Under the pieces are notes generated by a model. The model had not been told where the DNA came from. It was given only the letters and a program-made list of their open reading frames with translations, and made no database searches. 64,000 bases of DNA from Leisingera sp. NJS204 (GTDB taxonomy: Bacteria; Pseudomonadota; Alphaproteobacteria; Rhodobacterales; Rhodobacteraceae), in assembly GCF_004123675.1 (NCBI RefSeq), contig NZ_CP035417.1, positions 421,001 to 485,000 of the forward strand, read 5' to 3'. Shown here one piece after another: positions 54,615-63,863 of the stretch. How positions within the stretch are numbered: position 1 is the stretch's first letter; every line of letters starts with the position of its first letter. Position numbers and translations under genes: made by a program.

Positions 54615-55541
54615 CTATGTCCGAGCTTTCTTGACAAAGGAGGAGCGGCGATTTTTCTTCATGTAAGTCCACGCAATAAAGCGACTGGTTTTTTGCCCCT
54701 GTGCCATTTCGACGACTTCGCAATCTGCAACCCTGGTTTTTCCTATAATTCGGCCGAGGGGCTGGAGGTTATCCTTTTTCGACACCAACGAAGTAAACCA
54801 CAGACACTGATCGGCGAACTCCATGCTCTGTTCGACCATGCGGGCGAGAAACTTTATCTCCCCACCAGGGCACCAAAGTTCCGCGTTTTGGCCACCAAAG
54901 TTGAGTTTTGCTGAACGCCCCTTGCCAAGGTTCGCCCACTTGCGTTGGGTACCCTTTTTCGCTTTCTCGATAGACCCATGGAATGGCGGATTGCACATGG
55001 TTACGTGAAAAACATCGTTGGGCTGGATCACACCGCGAAAGATATTCTCAGGTTTGCTTTGTCGCCTAAGGGTAATTGCCAACTTGTTGAATTTACATAT
55101 CTGTCTTGCCGATCTGATCGCGCCCGCGTCGATATCGACGCCAGTAAATTGCCAGCCGTATTCGCTCTGGCCCGTAAGGGGGTACACCAAGCTTGCTCCC
55201 GTGCCGATGTCCAACGCTTTGATATGACGGCCACGTGGAATTTCTTGGTTGTTGCTGCCAGCAAGCAGGTCCGCGAGATAGTGGATGTAGTCGACTCGGC
55301 CGGGGATTGGTGGGCATAAATAACCGGCGGGAATATCCCAAAAATCAATATCGTAATGCGCCTTTAGCAACGCCCGATTAAGCATACGGACGGCCTGCAC
55401 GTCTTGAAAATCAATCGTCGCCTGACCGGCTGGGCTTTGGATCATGAAGGCCTCAAGCTCAGGTGTCTGCGCCATCAAGAGCTCGAAATCGTAGCCTCGT
55501 GAGTGTTGATTGCGGGGGTGCAGCTTTGTCTTGGTGGTCAT
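54615..55541 (-). CDS. rlmF: 23S rRNA (adenine-1618-N6)-methyltransferase
   Basis: 308 residues. Methylates A1618 of 23S rRNA using S-adenosylmethionine. SAM-binding ALDIGTGASLVYPL, catalytic MCNPPFHGS (NPPF), and RlmF-specific LHPRNQHSRGYDF at the N-terminus. Visibly more AT-rich than the core genome and unusual here, suggesting horizontal acquisition. Complete. Confidence 0.92.
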   Translation of the reverse strand: MTTKTKLHPRNQHSRGYDFELLMAQTPELEAFMIQSPAGQATIDFQDVQAVRMLNRALLKAHYDIDFWDIPAGYLCPPIPGRVDYIHYLADLLAGSNNQEIPRGRHIKALDIGTGASLVYPLTGQSEYGWQFTGVDIDAGAIRSARQICKFNKLAITLRRQSKPENIFRGVIQPNDVFHVTMCNPPFHGSIEKAKKGTQRKWANLGKGRSAKLNFGGQNAELWCPGGEIKFLARMVEQSMEFADQCLWFTSLVSKKDNLQPLGRIIGKTRVADCEVVEMAQGQKTSRFIAWTYMKKNRRSSFVKKART

Positions 55542-56016
55542 GGGGACGCCTTCATTAAAGTTTGGTGGACGTCACTCGCCAGACGGTTTGTTGCTTTTAG
55601 ACCCTGAGAGACAAATAGTAAAATGTGGAGCGGTCCGGATCCTCCGCTGACGCCATTGGCACACCCGCAGCGAAAGTGCTTTGTCTAAGATTTTTCGATG
55701 CGGGCCAGTTGGTTAGGTTGGGCTTGGCGGGGTGGCCCGCGTTGACAAATCTGACAAGGTGGAAGCCGCGGGATGTGTGTGCTGCGCTATGGGGAAAGCG
55801 CAGGCATCCGCCATGGATATTGGTGGAATTTTCGCGGGGTTTGCTGAGCTTGGGCGATTGGCGGCACGGCCTTTGGGGCAGTGTCTGGAAACTTCGCGGG
55901 TCTTGCCGGGGCGGTTTTCATCGCCTTGAGCTGCGAGCACGCGCGCAGGCCATAGCGCACCGTCGACCAGCATGGGAAGTTTCTGATCTCAGAGTGGTTG
56001 CGAGACGGGCTTTTCA
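55542..56016. other. IS91 downstream region
   Basis: About 475 bases past the IS91 transposase stop. Overlapping open frames on both strands are of low-complexity composition and I take none as a gene. It probably includes the terminal part of the IS91 element. Confidence 0.4.
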
Positions 56017-57260
56017 TCATGCGGCCTGCAATCCTGGTGGTGCCCGGGATCGCGGAACCTCGCCGCGCCGGAAGGTTTCGATGATGCGCATGGGTCCGCC
56101 GCAATCGGGGCATGGTTCGCGCAGGGTCAGGGGGTCTTTGAGGTCGTCTTCCGGCTGGTCCGGCTCGCCAGAGCCCGCCGTTCCGAGAACCGCGCGGACC
56201 CGGGCGACGTTCTCTTTGCGGCCACTGCCCGCGAGGAAGCCATAGTGCCGGATGCGGTGGAACCGGCCGGGGGGTACATGGATCAGAAAGCGGCGGATGA
56301 ACTCGTCGGTTGCAAGTCGCATCACCTTCATCCGGTCCCCGCGCTTGATCCGGTAATCCTTCCAGCGGAACGCTACGGTGCCGGCGTCAGCGCTGACCAG
56401 GCGATGGTTTGAGATTGCCACGCGGTGTGTGTACCGGCTCAAATAGGCAAGCACCGCCTCCGGACCACCGAAGGGCGGTTTGGCATAAACAACCCAGTCG
56501 ATCTTGCGCAGCGGGGCCGGCCATTCGGCGAAGGCGGGTGCGTCTGCCAATCCCGCAAGATCTCCGAAGAGTCTCAAGTGCCCGGCACCGTGCAGAGCCA
56601 TCAGCCCGTCCAGAAACAACCGCCGGAACAGCCGCGACAGCACGCGTACATGCAGAAAGAACCCTGGCTTGCACACGACCCACCTTGTGCCGTCCGGCGA
56701 CAGGCCGCCACCCGGGACGATCATGTGGATGAGGGGATGATGGGTCAGAGCCTAGCCCGTCGCGCCAAAGGCGCGCCTCATTTTTTAGGAAACGCACCTT
56801 TGGTGCGATGTGTGCAGCACGCTGGTCAAGCCGGCACGGGCGCCGGGGCGCTTGGGATCGGCGGCGATTGTCATGACCGTTTGAGCGGACGCTTTGAACA
56901 GCAGGCTATAGAGCGCCCGCTTGTTCCAGAGAGCAATCCGCGCAATCTCGGCCGGTAGTGTGAAGACCACGTGGAAGTACTCCACGGGTAGAAGGTCCTC
57001 GGCGCGTGCTGCCATCCAGTCTCGCGCCGCTGGTGCCTGACACTTCGGACAATGCCGGTTCTTGCAGCTGTTATACGCAATATGCTGGTGGTTGCACTTG
57101 GGCAGGCCGCCACATGACCACCGAGCGCCTCCGTTCGGCAGGCTTCAATCGCTGACATGGCCTTCAACTGCGCCAGGTTCAGATGCCCGACATTGGCCCG
57201 CCGATAGGCAGGACCGTGGGTTCGAAAGATGTCAGCAACCTCCAGCTTCGGGCGCGGCAC
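56017..57260 (-). pseudogene. IS91-family (HUH, Y2) transposase, interrupted
   Basis: Rolling-circle transposase. N-terminal zinc domain HLNLAQLKAMSAIEACRTEALGGHVAAC, frameshifted by a one-base deletion near 57095 (expected CxKC follows in another frame), then ARDWMAARAEDLLPVEYFHVVFTLPAEIA; an insertion of about 50 bp (56760-56809) splits SVLHT from ALTHHPHIHMIVPGGG, the HUH motif. The tyrosine region YLSRYTHRVAISNHRL is intact downstream, and the C-terminal CPDCGGPMR finger is present. Confidence 0.85.
56760..56809 (-). repeat. Double-hairpin insertion, class C (about 50 bp, in IS91 transposase)
   Basis: On the minus strand: CGCACC-AAA-GGTGCG, an A-rich linker TTTCCTAAAAAATGAGG, then CGCGCC-TTT-GGCGCG and ACGGGC. 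Two perfect 6-bp stems with complementary loops AAA and TTT. It lies immediately before the HUH motif. The exact edges are uncertain by a few bases because flanking codons also changed. Confidence 0.7.
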
Positions 57261-57272
57261 TGCCCGCGCGCG

Positions 57273-57930
57273 TCACTCCGACCTTCGGTCCCGGAGCTGC
57301 ACCAGCAACTCGTAGGGGCTGTTGGTGTCGCGGATCAGCTTGGTCGCGACATGGGTGTATTGCGCCGTCGTGCTCAGCTTGGCGTGCCCAAGCAGAACTT
57401 GAATGACCCGCACATCTGTTCCGGCTTCTAGCAGGTGGGTTGCGAAGCTGTGGCGCAAACTGTGCAGCGTGCTCCTCGGCTTCTTGATCCCAGCCAGATG
57501 CTTGGCTGCGCTGAAGGCACGATGCAATTGGCGGGGTGAGAGCGGATTGATCCGGGGCTTGCCTGGAAAGAGCCAGTCATCCGGCCGCGCCTCGCGCCAA
57601 TAGTCGCGCAGAAGCGCCAAAAGGTCAGGCGACAGCATTACCTTGCGATCCTTGCCGCCCTTTCCGCGCTCGGCATGGATCAGCATCCGGCCGCTGCCAA
57701 TATCGGTGACCTTGAGATTGCAGACCTCCGGCGCCCGGAGCCCGGTGCCATAGGAAATGCTGAGTGCAGCGCGGTACTTCAGCCCCGGGCCGGGCGCGGC
57801 CTTCAGCAGCCCGAACACCTCTTCGGCGCTGAATACGACCGGTAGCTTCCTTGGCTCCGTGCGGTAGTGCAGGCATTGCTTCATCTCCGGGCGCTGGCAT
57901 GTCGTTTCAAAAAAGAACCGCAGCCCGGCA
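57273..57930 (-). pseudogene. Tyrosine recombinase accompanying IS91, N-terminus lost
   Basis: Integrase/XerD-type catalytic domain: Arg in GTGLRAPEVCNL, Lys strand, HSLRHSFATHLLEAG (His-x-x-Arg) and the nucleophile in GHAKLSTTAQYTHV. IS91-like elements of this type often carry such a recombinase just upstream of the transposase. The N-terminal SAM-like domain is missing: the frame begins at a junction with an IS110 fragment near 57930. An open frame continues to 57968 but is chimeric. Confidence 0.8.
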
Positions 57931-57939
57931 AATGCGCAC

Positions 57940-58108
57940 CGCCGCACGCCTCCATGGCAACGAGGCAAGGGGGCAGCTGGCCAAAAAAATCCAAGACCTG
58001 CGCACGCCGCAATTTCTTGCGCAGAACTGCTCGGCCCATGCTGTCAGCTCCATGCACCTGAAACACATTCTTCGCCAGATCGAGCCCGACCGTGATAATC
58101 TCTGACAT
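57940..58108 (-). pseudogene. IS110-family transposase, N-terminal fragment
   Basis: MSEIITVGLDLAKNVFQVHGADSMGRAVLRKKLRRAQVLDFFGQLPPCLVAMEACGGAH is the RuvC-like DEDD N-terminal domain of IS110 (Asp in GLDLAKN, Glu in MEACG). It stops after GGAH at the junction with the recombinase; the rest of the element is gone. Confidence 0.88.
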
Positions 58109-58175
58109 GACCGCTATCCTTTGTGGATCGTTGCAGACCCACTTTGGCATAGTGAGGCCGTCGGGGGGCGGTCAC

Positions 58176-58641
58176 ATCATCAGAGCCCTTTCAGGTAAGT
58201 AAAGTCGGTCTGTCAAAGCTGGTTCGGTCGGGTCGTCTTGTCAAGGAACTCGTCAGAGCCGGACAGAACCACATAGGCCGGGTTGGTGATCAGGTCACAG
58301 GCCTTGAGGATGCCCCTCTCGGGACATTGCTGCGCAATGCCCTGCCGGGCAGTGGGTAGACCGAAGCCTCTGACATCGAGCCATTGGAGCGCCATTGGTC
58401 CGAGAGACAATGGGCGAGGGTACTTTTCCGTGTCAGTGAGTTGCACGGCCAACTCGCGCGGCAACAGATCGCTTTGGTGCAGGGCCAGGTCCTTGATCTT
58501 CTCGCGCACCGGCTCAGGGATGCGGTTCCAGACCCGCGCCGGCCTGGGGATGCCGGGCTTGTCCAGCGTGCGACTGGCCGGCAGGTGCGACCCTTCCACC
58601 AGCCGGATGATCTCCAGCTTCTCAGGTGCGGGATACCTCAT
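58176..58641 (-). pseudogene. IS3-family transposase fragment with class A insertion
   Basis: MRYPAPEKLEIIRLVEGSHLPASRTLDKPGIPR, then an internal deletion into PARVWNRIPEPVREKIKDLALHQSDLLPRELAVQLTDTEKY. Removing the 41-bp insertion (58314-58354) restores EASVYRILKACDLITNPAYVVL. After TTRPNQL a TGA replaces Trp before QTDFTYLKGL. The catalytic part is lost at the boundary with the IS110 fragment. Confidence 0.85.
58314..58354 (-). repeat. Short hairpin insertion, class A copy 6 (41 bp, in IS3 fragment)
   Basis: On the minus strand CACTGCCCGGCAG, GGGCATTGC, loop GCA, GCAATGTCCC, ending GAGAGGG. Nearly identical to copy 4 over the second stem. Sense orientation relative to the transposase; 41 bases, causing a frameshift. 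Confidence 0.88.
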
Positions 58642-58649
58642 TCGCCGTC

Positions 58650-58772
58650 GCCCCTATCGCGCTGACTTGGGCACTCACTTTGGGTGAGGCCGTTCTGACA
58701 GCGCTCATTCCGCTGTTTATTGGTTTTGCCATCATTGCGGATCCGATCCGCCAGATGCCGGGGCTGAACACT
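58650..58772 (+). pseudogene. Possible ABC-exporter fragment
   Basis: The plus strand encodes ALTWALTLGEAVLTALIPLFIGFAI, like the first membrane segment of an ABC exporter, followed by an unrelated end and a stop. It probably belonged to a gene cut by the neighbouring IS insertion. Too short for certainty. Confidence 0.3.
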
Positions 58773-58868
58773 TAGGCGCATGTATCCAGGGACGTTAAGA
58801 ATTTTCTGTTGGTTTCACGGTACTTTCGGCGCGAGCCATCGAGAATCAGGAACGCGCGGAGAAATTCA

Positions 58869-60311
58869 TTGTTTTTCAAATTCAAAGCGTCCAGGCCCGC
58901 AGATCAGGATAGCGGTGCCAGGATTATTGCCGGTATGGTCGATCGCACTCAGGCGACAATCCAATTTAAACCGGACGGTACAATTCTGACCGCAAACGGC
59001 AATTTTCTTGCTGCTTTGGGATACCGGCTGGAAGAAATCACGGGCCGGCATCATTCGATGTTTGTGGCGCCTGAAATTGCCGCGGGTGCGGAATATAAGT
59101 CATTCTGGAAAGACCTGGCCGCTGGCCGTGTGTTCACGGATCAGTTCCCGCGGGTGACCAAAGACGGCGCCACCATTTGGATCCAGGCGACCTATGCTCC
59201 GGTTGAAAACGCGGATGGCACAGTGGAAAGGGTGGTCAAAGTGGCCACAGATGTAACGGTGCGCCGTCTTGGGCTGCAGGAAATCGCCAAGGGGCTGGAC
59301 GCGATGAGCCAGGGGGATCTGGGTTTCCGGGTCAAACTGTCCGATCAGGCGGACATTGCCGCACTGGGCGAGGCGTTCAACCGCTCGGCGGAGCAGCTTG
59401 GCACAGCGATGGGCGCGGTGACGCAAGTATCCGAAGCTGTCGGACGCACAGCGGATGAGATTTCCAAATCAGCCAGCGACCTGTCTCAGCGTACCGAGAG
59501 CCAGGCTGCTACGCTGGAGGAAACCGCAGCGGCCATCGAGGAGCTGACCGGCACGGTGCATTCCTCGGCGGAAGGTGCAGAGAAGGTGGAAGGCATCGTC
59601 AGCGAGGCCCAGACTGCCGCGGAACGCAGCGGCCAGGTTGTCTCGGACGCTGTTGCGGCGATGTCGCAGATCGAGAGTTCCTCTGAGGAAATCGCCAAGA
59701 TCATCGGGATGATTGACGATATTGCCTTTCAGACCAACTTGCTGGCGCTGAATGCCGGGGTCGAAGCCGCCCGGGCGGGGGAAGCAGGCCGTGGCTTTGC
59801 GGTTGTTGCCTCAGAAGTGCGGGCGCTGGCGCAAAGGTCTGCTGGGGCGGCCGGCGAAATCAAACAGCTTATCGGTCAAAGCAAACAGCAGGTGGCCAGC
59901 GGTGTGGACCTGGTTGGCAGAACCGGAATTGAGCTTAAGCAGATCATTGACAGTGTGGGGCATATTTCCACCCACATCAGCGGGATTGCCACTGGCGCCA
60001 AGGAACAGGCAACGTCGCTGAGCGAGATCAACCTTGGTGTTTCACAGCTGGACCAGGTGACCCAGCAGAATGCGGCGATGGTTGAGGAAACCTCGGCCGC
60101 CAGCCAGTTGCTGTCCGCGGACGCCAGCCAGCTGACCCGCGAAGTGTCCAAGTTCAGCTCCGCAGGCAACCCGGCCCCCGCCCCGGTTGCGGATGTGGTG
60201 GCTTTCCAGCGCCCGGCGGCAGCAGCGCCGACAGCAGCCCCGGCGGCACAAGGCGCCGGCGGTTTGGATGCAGATGCGCTGCCTGCGGCGCAAGGGTGGG
60301 ATGATTTCTGA
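58869..60311 (+). CDS. PAS domain-containing methyl-accepting chemotaxis protein (soluble)
   Basis: 480 residues from a TTG at 58869, chosen because GGAG lies seven bases upstream and the protein begins there (FFKFKASRP). PAS domain at about 28-140 ([29 protein letters not shown]), a short HAMP-like linker ([30 protein letters not shown]), then the MCP signalling coiled coil with the conserved hairpin tip [43 protein letters not shown]. No membrane segment, so it is cytosolic and Aer-like, sensing an internal signal. An Ala/Pro-rich C-terminus ends WDDF, not the CheR-tethering pentapeptide. Confidence 0.9.
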   Translation: MFFKFKASRPADQDSGARIIAGMVDRTQATIQFKPDGTILTANGNFLAALGYRLEEITGRHHSMFVAPEIAAGAEYKSFWKDLAAGRVFTDQFPRVTKDGATIWIQATYAPVENADGTVERVVKVATDVTVRRLGLQEIAKGLDAMSQGDLGFRVKLSDQADIAALGEAFNRSAEQLGTAMGAVTQVSEAVGRTADEISKSASDLSQRTESQAATLEETAAAIEELTGTVHSSAEGAEKVEGIVSEAQTAAERSGQVVSDAVAAMSQIESSSEEIAKIIGMIDDIAFQTNLLALNAGVEAARAGEAGRGFAVVASEVRALAQRSAGAAGEIKQLIGQSKQQVASGVDLVGRTGIELKQIIDSVGHISTHISGIATGAKEQATSLSEINLGVSQLDQVTQQNAAMVEETSAASQLLSADASQLTREVSKFSSAGNPAPAPVADVVAFQRPAAAAPTAAPAAQGAGGLDADALPAAQGWDDF

Positions 60312-60423
60312 AGCCGGCTTGCGGTTCTTGCCTGTGGCAGCGGCAAGGCTTTCTATGAATTGACATGTTGACACTCTCTGTTTGCACCGCAACGCTTGCG
60401 CGCAAAAATGACGGGGTGAAAAC

Positions 60424-61176
60424 ATGAACAGCCAGGACGCACCAGCCTATCCGCTGGTCCGGCGGGCCGGGCAGAACGGCATGCTGGTGAGCTTTGACAG
60501 CAGCCTTAGCGAGGCCTCGAACCGCGCCGCGCTGGCTTTTGGCAGTGCGGTGGAAGCACTGCCGCTTGAAGGGGTTGTAGAGACCATGGCCTCTTTGGCC
60601 TCGGTCTTTGTCCGTTTTGATCCTGCAGAACTGCGGCATGAGGCGCTGGAGGCTGCTTTGCAGACCCTTCTGACCGCCCAAAACTGGCTGCAGGCGCCGC
60701 TGCCGCCCGGGCGCCGGTTCTGGCGGGTGCCCACAGTATACGGCACCGATCTGGCACCCCAGCTGGGAGAAGCAGCCGATGCCGCGGGGATGAGCGAGGC
60801 ACAGGCCATCGAAAGCCTGGGTGCTGCACAGGTGCGGGTGCTGACCATCGGCTTTGCCCCCGGCCAGCCCTACCTTGGGTCTTTGGGGCCGGAATGGAAC
60901 CTGCCACGGCAGACGGAGCTGACACCGTTGGTGCCGCGCGGCGCGCTGGTGCAGGCGATCAGCCAGTTCGTCTTGTTCTCCAATCCGGCACCAACCGGCT
61001 GGCGCCATGTGGGTCAGACCGGGCTGACCCTGTTCCAGCCGGGGGCAGCGCAGCCTTTTGTTCTGCGCCCGGGTGATGAGATGCAGTTTGAGCCGGTCTC
61101 CAAACCGGACTTCCTGAAACACTGTCAGGATGACCCGCTGCTTGGCGGCGCCGTCGTCTCGGAGATCGCAGCATGA
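60424..61176 (+). CDS. pxpB: 5-oxoprolinase subunit B (KipI family)
   Basis: 250 residues of the allophanate-hydrolase subunit 1/KipI type: FWRVPTVYGTDLAPQL, TIGFAPGQPYLG and PRGALVQAISQFVLFSNPAPTGWRHVG. With PxpC and PxpA it forms the ATP-dependent prokaryotic 5-oxoprolinase that opens pyroglutamate to glutamate. First gene of a three-gene operon; it overlaps pxpC by ATGA. Confidence 0.9.
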   Translation: MNSQDAPAYPLVRRAGQNGMLVSFDSSLSEASNRAALAFGSAVEALPLEGVVETMASLASVFVRFDPAELRHEALEAALQTLLTAQNWLQAPLPPGRRFWRVPTVYGTDLAPQLGEAADAAGMSEAQAIESLGAAQVRVLTIGFAPGQPYLGSLGPEWNLPRQTELTPLVPRGALVQAISQFVLFSNPAPTGWRHVGQTGLTLFQPGAAQPFVLRPGDEMQFEPVSKPDFLKHCQDDPLLGGAVVSEIAA

Positions 61177-62204
61177 GCGGCCTCAAGATACTGCGGATCG
61201 GACCGGCAGCTTCGGTCCAGGATTTGGGGCGGCCCGGTTTACTGGGGCAGGGGGTGTCCCAAGGCGGCGCTGCTGACCCGCTGGCATTGGCCGAGGGGGC
61301 TGCGCTGCTGCGGCAGGATTCCGGATTGGCAGCCTTGGAAATGGGTGGCATGGGCGGCGAGTTCGAAGCAACCGGCCCCCTGCGCATTGCCCTGACCGGC
61401 GCGCCGATGGCGGCAGTGCTGGAGGGTGAACCGCTGGCCTGGAATGCGTCGCACCGGATGGAGGCGGGCCAGCGTCTGTCAATCGGTGCCGCCCGCCGCG
61501 GCGTCTATGGATACCTGCATCTTGGCGGCGGTATTGCCACGGAGCCGCTGCTTGGCTCCCGCGCTGTGCATCTGATGGCGGGGCTGGGGCGGGCGGCCGA
61601 AGCCGGAGACCTGCTGCCTGCCGGTTCAGACCGGAATAATGAAACAGGTCTGGTACTGGCCGCCGAGGACCGTTTTCAGGGCGGTGAATTGCGTATTGTC
61701 GAAAGTTTCCAAAGCAGCCTGTTTCCCGAGGCGGTCCGTGTCCGGTTTGCAGCCACGGCTTTCCGGCGCGGCAGCCGTGCCAACCGGATGGGGGTGGAAA
61801 TGGTCTCGGAGGGCGAAGGCTTTGCCGCTGATGGCCAGCTCAACATCCTGTCCGAAGTGATCCTGCCGGGGGATGTGCAGATGACCGGCGATGGTAAGCC
61901 TTTCGTGCTGCTGCGCGAATGCCAGACAACTGGCGGTTACCCGCGGATCGGCACCGTTCTGCCATGCGATCTCCCCAAGGTGGCGCAGGCGCAGGGCGGC
62001 GCTGCGCTCCGCTTCTGCTGGACCAGCCTGGAACAGGCTCTGGAAATTCAGGCCAGGTTTGAGACGGTTTTAAAGGGGCTGCCCGCTGCTTGCCACCCGC
62101 TGGTACGCGATCCGGCAGCGCTCCGGGACCTGTTATCCTATCAATTGATCAGCGGGGCGGTCTCTGCGGAGGCGGACCCATTTGCAACGGGAGAGACCGC
62201 ATGA
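61173..62204 (+). CDS. pxpC: 5-oxoprolinase subunit C (biotin-dependent-carboxylase-like)
   Basis: 343 residues, allophanate-hydrolase subunit 2 family: SVQDLGRPGLLGQGVSQGGAADPLALAEG at the N-terminus, HLGGGI, GSRANRMGVEM and LRECQTTGGYPRIGTVLPCDLPKVAQ near the end. Forms the catalytic complex with PxpB. Translationally coupled on both sides (ATGA overlaps). Confidence 0.92.
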   Translation: MSGLKILRIGPAASVQDLGRPGLLGQGVSQGGAADPLALAEGAALLRQDSGLAALEMGGMGGEFEATGPLRIALTGAPMAAVLEGEPLAWNASHRMEAGQRLSIGAARRGVYGYLHLGGGIATEPLLGSRAVHLMAGLGRAAEAGDLLPAGSDRNNETGLVLAAEDRFQGGELRIVESFQSSLFPEAVRVRFAATAFRRGSRANRMGVEMVSEGEGFAADGQLNILSEVILPGDVQMTGDGKPFVLLRECQTTGGYPRIGTVLPCDLPKVAQAQGGAALRFCWTSLEQALEIQARFETVLKGLPAACHPLVRDPAALRDLLSYQLISGAVSAEADPFATGETA

Positions 62205-62974
62205 CCAAGACCGTCGACCTGAACGCCGACATGGGTGAAAGCTTCGGCCCCTGGACCATGGGGGATGACGCGGCGCTGCTGGACATCGTCTCCTCGGCCA
62301 ATATTGCTTGCGGCTTTCATGCGGGCGATCCGGATGTGATGGCCCGGACCATGGCGCTGGCGCATGACAACGGCGTCGGGATCGGCGCCCATCCCGGGTT
62401 CCTGGACTTGCAGGGCTTCGGGCGGCGCAAGATGCATGTGCCGCATGGCACACTGGCCAATATGATCCGCTACCAGCTGGGCGCAGCGCAGGGCATGGCA
62501 CGGGCGGCCGGAACCCAGGTGCGCCACCTGAAACTGCACGGGGCCCTGTCCAACATGGCCTGCACCGATCACGCGCTGGCGCGGGCCTGCTACGAGGCGG
62601 CGCTGGAGGTGGAACCGGACATCATCATCATGGTGCTGGCGGCCACGGCCATGGAAGAGGCGGTGCGCGGCCTGGGCTGCAATTGGTGCGGTGAGATCTT
62701 TGCCGACCGTGCCTATAATGATGACGGCACGCTGGTCGACCGGTCCTTGCCGGGGGCTGTCATTCATGACCCGGCCCTGGCCGGTCCGCGCATTCTGCAA
62801 ATGGTGGAAGAGGGCGCCATCATCACCGAAAGCGGCAAGCGCATTCCCGCCTCAATCGATACCATCTGCCTGCATGGGGATACGGCGGAAGCGGTGCAGC
62901 TGGCACAATCGGTCCGCACCAGCCTGACGGAGGGCGGGATCATGATCCGTCAATTCACCGGGCGCAGGGGCTAA
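62201..62974 (+). CDS. pxpA: 5-oxoprolinase subunit A (LamB/YcsF family)
   Basis: 257 residues: VDLNADMGESFGPW at the N-terminus, SANIACGFHAGDP, GIGAHPGF, LKLHGALSNMA and AIITESGKRIPASIDTICLHGDT, all characteristic of YcsF/PxpA. A metal-dependent TIM-barrel-like subunit acting on 5-oxoproline. Last gene of the operon; it overlaps pxpC by four bases. Confidence 0.94.
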   Translation: MTKTVDLNADMGESFGPWTMGDDAALLDIVSSANIACGFHAGDPDVMARTMALAHDNGVGIGAHPGFLDLQGFGRRKMHVPHGTLANMIRYQLGAAQGMARAAGTQVRHLKLHGALSNMACTDHALARACYEAALEVEPDIIIMVLAATAMEEAVRGLGCNWCGEIFADRAYNDDGTLVDRSLPGAVIHDPALAGPRILQMVEEGAIITESGKRIPASIDTICLHGDTAEAVQLAQSVRTSLTEGGIMIRQFTGRRG

Positions 62975-63314
62975 GCACCGCTGGCGAGGTGTACTTGGTG
63001 CCTCAGCCGGGAGGATCGCCTGGCGCTAGGGCGGTTTTCGGGATTTTCGGGAAAAATCCATGGAATCGGATGCCTGATTTGTAGGGAAACTGCCGGAGGC
63101 GACTCGCGAAACTCTACCCCTCTTGTGTGCCTTTGGTTCGAAACCCCAACATCTAGCGGGAGGTAATCCTCAAGCCATCGCGCCTGTCGTGCCAAGGCCC
63201 GGCCGATTGCCGGAAAACAGCAAGCCGGCCATCTTTTTCAATCGCGTAAGCCATTGAAAGAAAGGAAATTTCACGAGTGTTTTGCAAAAAGTCATGCAAA
63301 CGTCAAAAAAGGGC
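62975..63314. other. Intergenic region upstream of the rRNA promoter
   Basis: About 340 bases with no gene recognised. Short frames exist on both strands only. Confidence 0.5.
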
Positions 63315-63343
63315 TTGCGGGTTTGTTGGTCTAACCTTAGAAC
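63315..63343 (+). promoter_or_regulatory. Putative rRNA operon promoter
   Basis: TTGCGG (63315-63320), 17-base spacer, TAGAAC (63338-63343), followed by a C-rich initially transcribed region. AT-rich upstream sequence (TCAAAAAAGGG) could be an UP element. It lies about 520 bases before the 16S gene. Confidence 0.65.
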
Positions 63344-63863
63344 CCCCTTCACCGGCAGCGACGAGATGCTGCTGAGACACACCGGACGGGACGGCGGGAA
63401 CGCAGGACGGGACGGGAAACACACCGGAGAGACGGTGGGACGGGCTGGAGAGGCGGCCGGACGCTCAGGAGAGACTGAGGCACTTTGATAGATCTGACAG
63501 GCGGGCGCGCTGGGGAATACTGGCGCATCGGTCTTGTTTTTGGCCTCTTGGTGCTGCTCTTTGACATTGATGGATAACTGAAGAGATATGTGGGCGGTTT
63601 GGTTCGTTTCGATGGATCAACGTCTGTATATCAACGCTCATAGGAAGTTCGCTTCCGATGATTGAGTGTCAGCTTCACTGTCTTGTTCGGCTTCGGTTTC
63701 TTTTGAAACCAAGCACAACAGACAGAGAATAATTGGTTGCAGTTCCGGTTCCTAGCCGGGTCGGATCGCAAGGCGTCTCAAGCCCCCGTGTTTGAGCGTT
63801 TTGTTAAAGCAACCAGTGATGTGCAGAGGTTCGAACGTCAAGGATAAGCTGGCAACAGCTTTT
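63344..63863 (+). other. rRNA leader with boxA-like antitermination site
   Basis: TGCTCTTTGACA at 63555-63566 matches the boxA consensus (TGCTCTTTAACA) of rRNA antitermination. 63375-63475 is a G/A-rich stretch with loose GGACGGGA repeats. The remainder presumably forms the 5' arm of the RNase III processing stem. Confidence 0.6.

Noticed and set aside
55625..56245. 206-residue open frame on the plus strand downstream of IS91
   Set aside because: Overlaps the IS91 transposase on the other strand; Arg/Pro/Gly-rich shadow sequence without a domain.
28219..58354. Idea that the 41-bp elements are translational bypassing elements or tiny introns
   Set aside because: They occur in both orientations relative to the host gene and one copy is 39 bp in frame, so a sense-strand RNA mechanism does not explain them. 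A DNA-level mobile hairpin fits better.
63282..63488. 68-residue open frame with GRDG-type repeats ahead of 16S rRNA
   Set aside because: Lies inside the rRNA leader, overlaps the predicted promoter and has no ribosome-binding site; the repeats are a G/A-rich leader tract.
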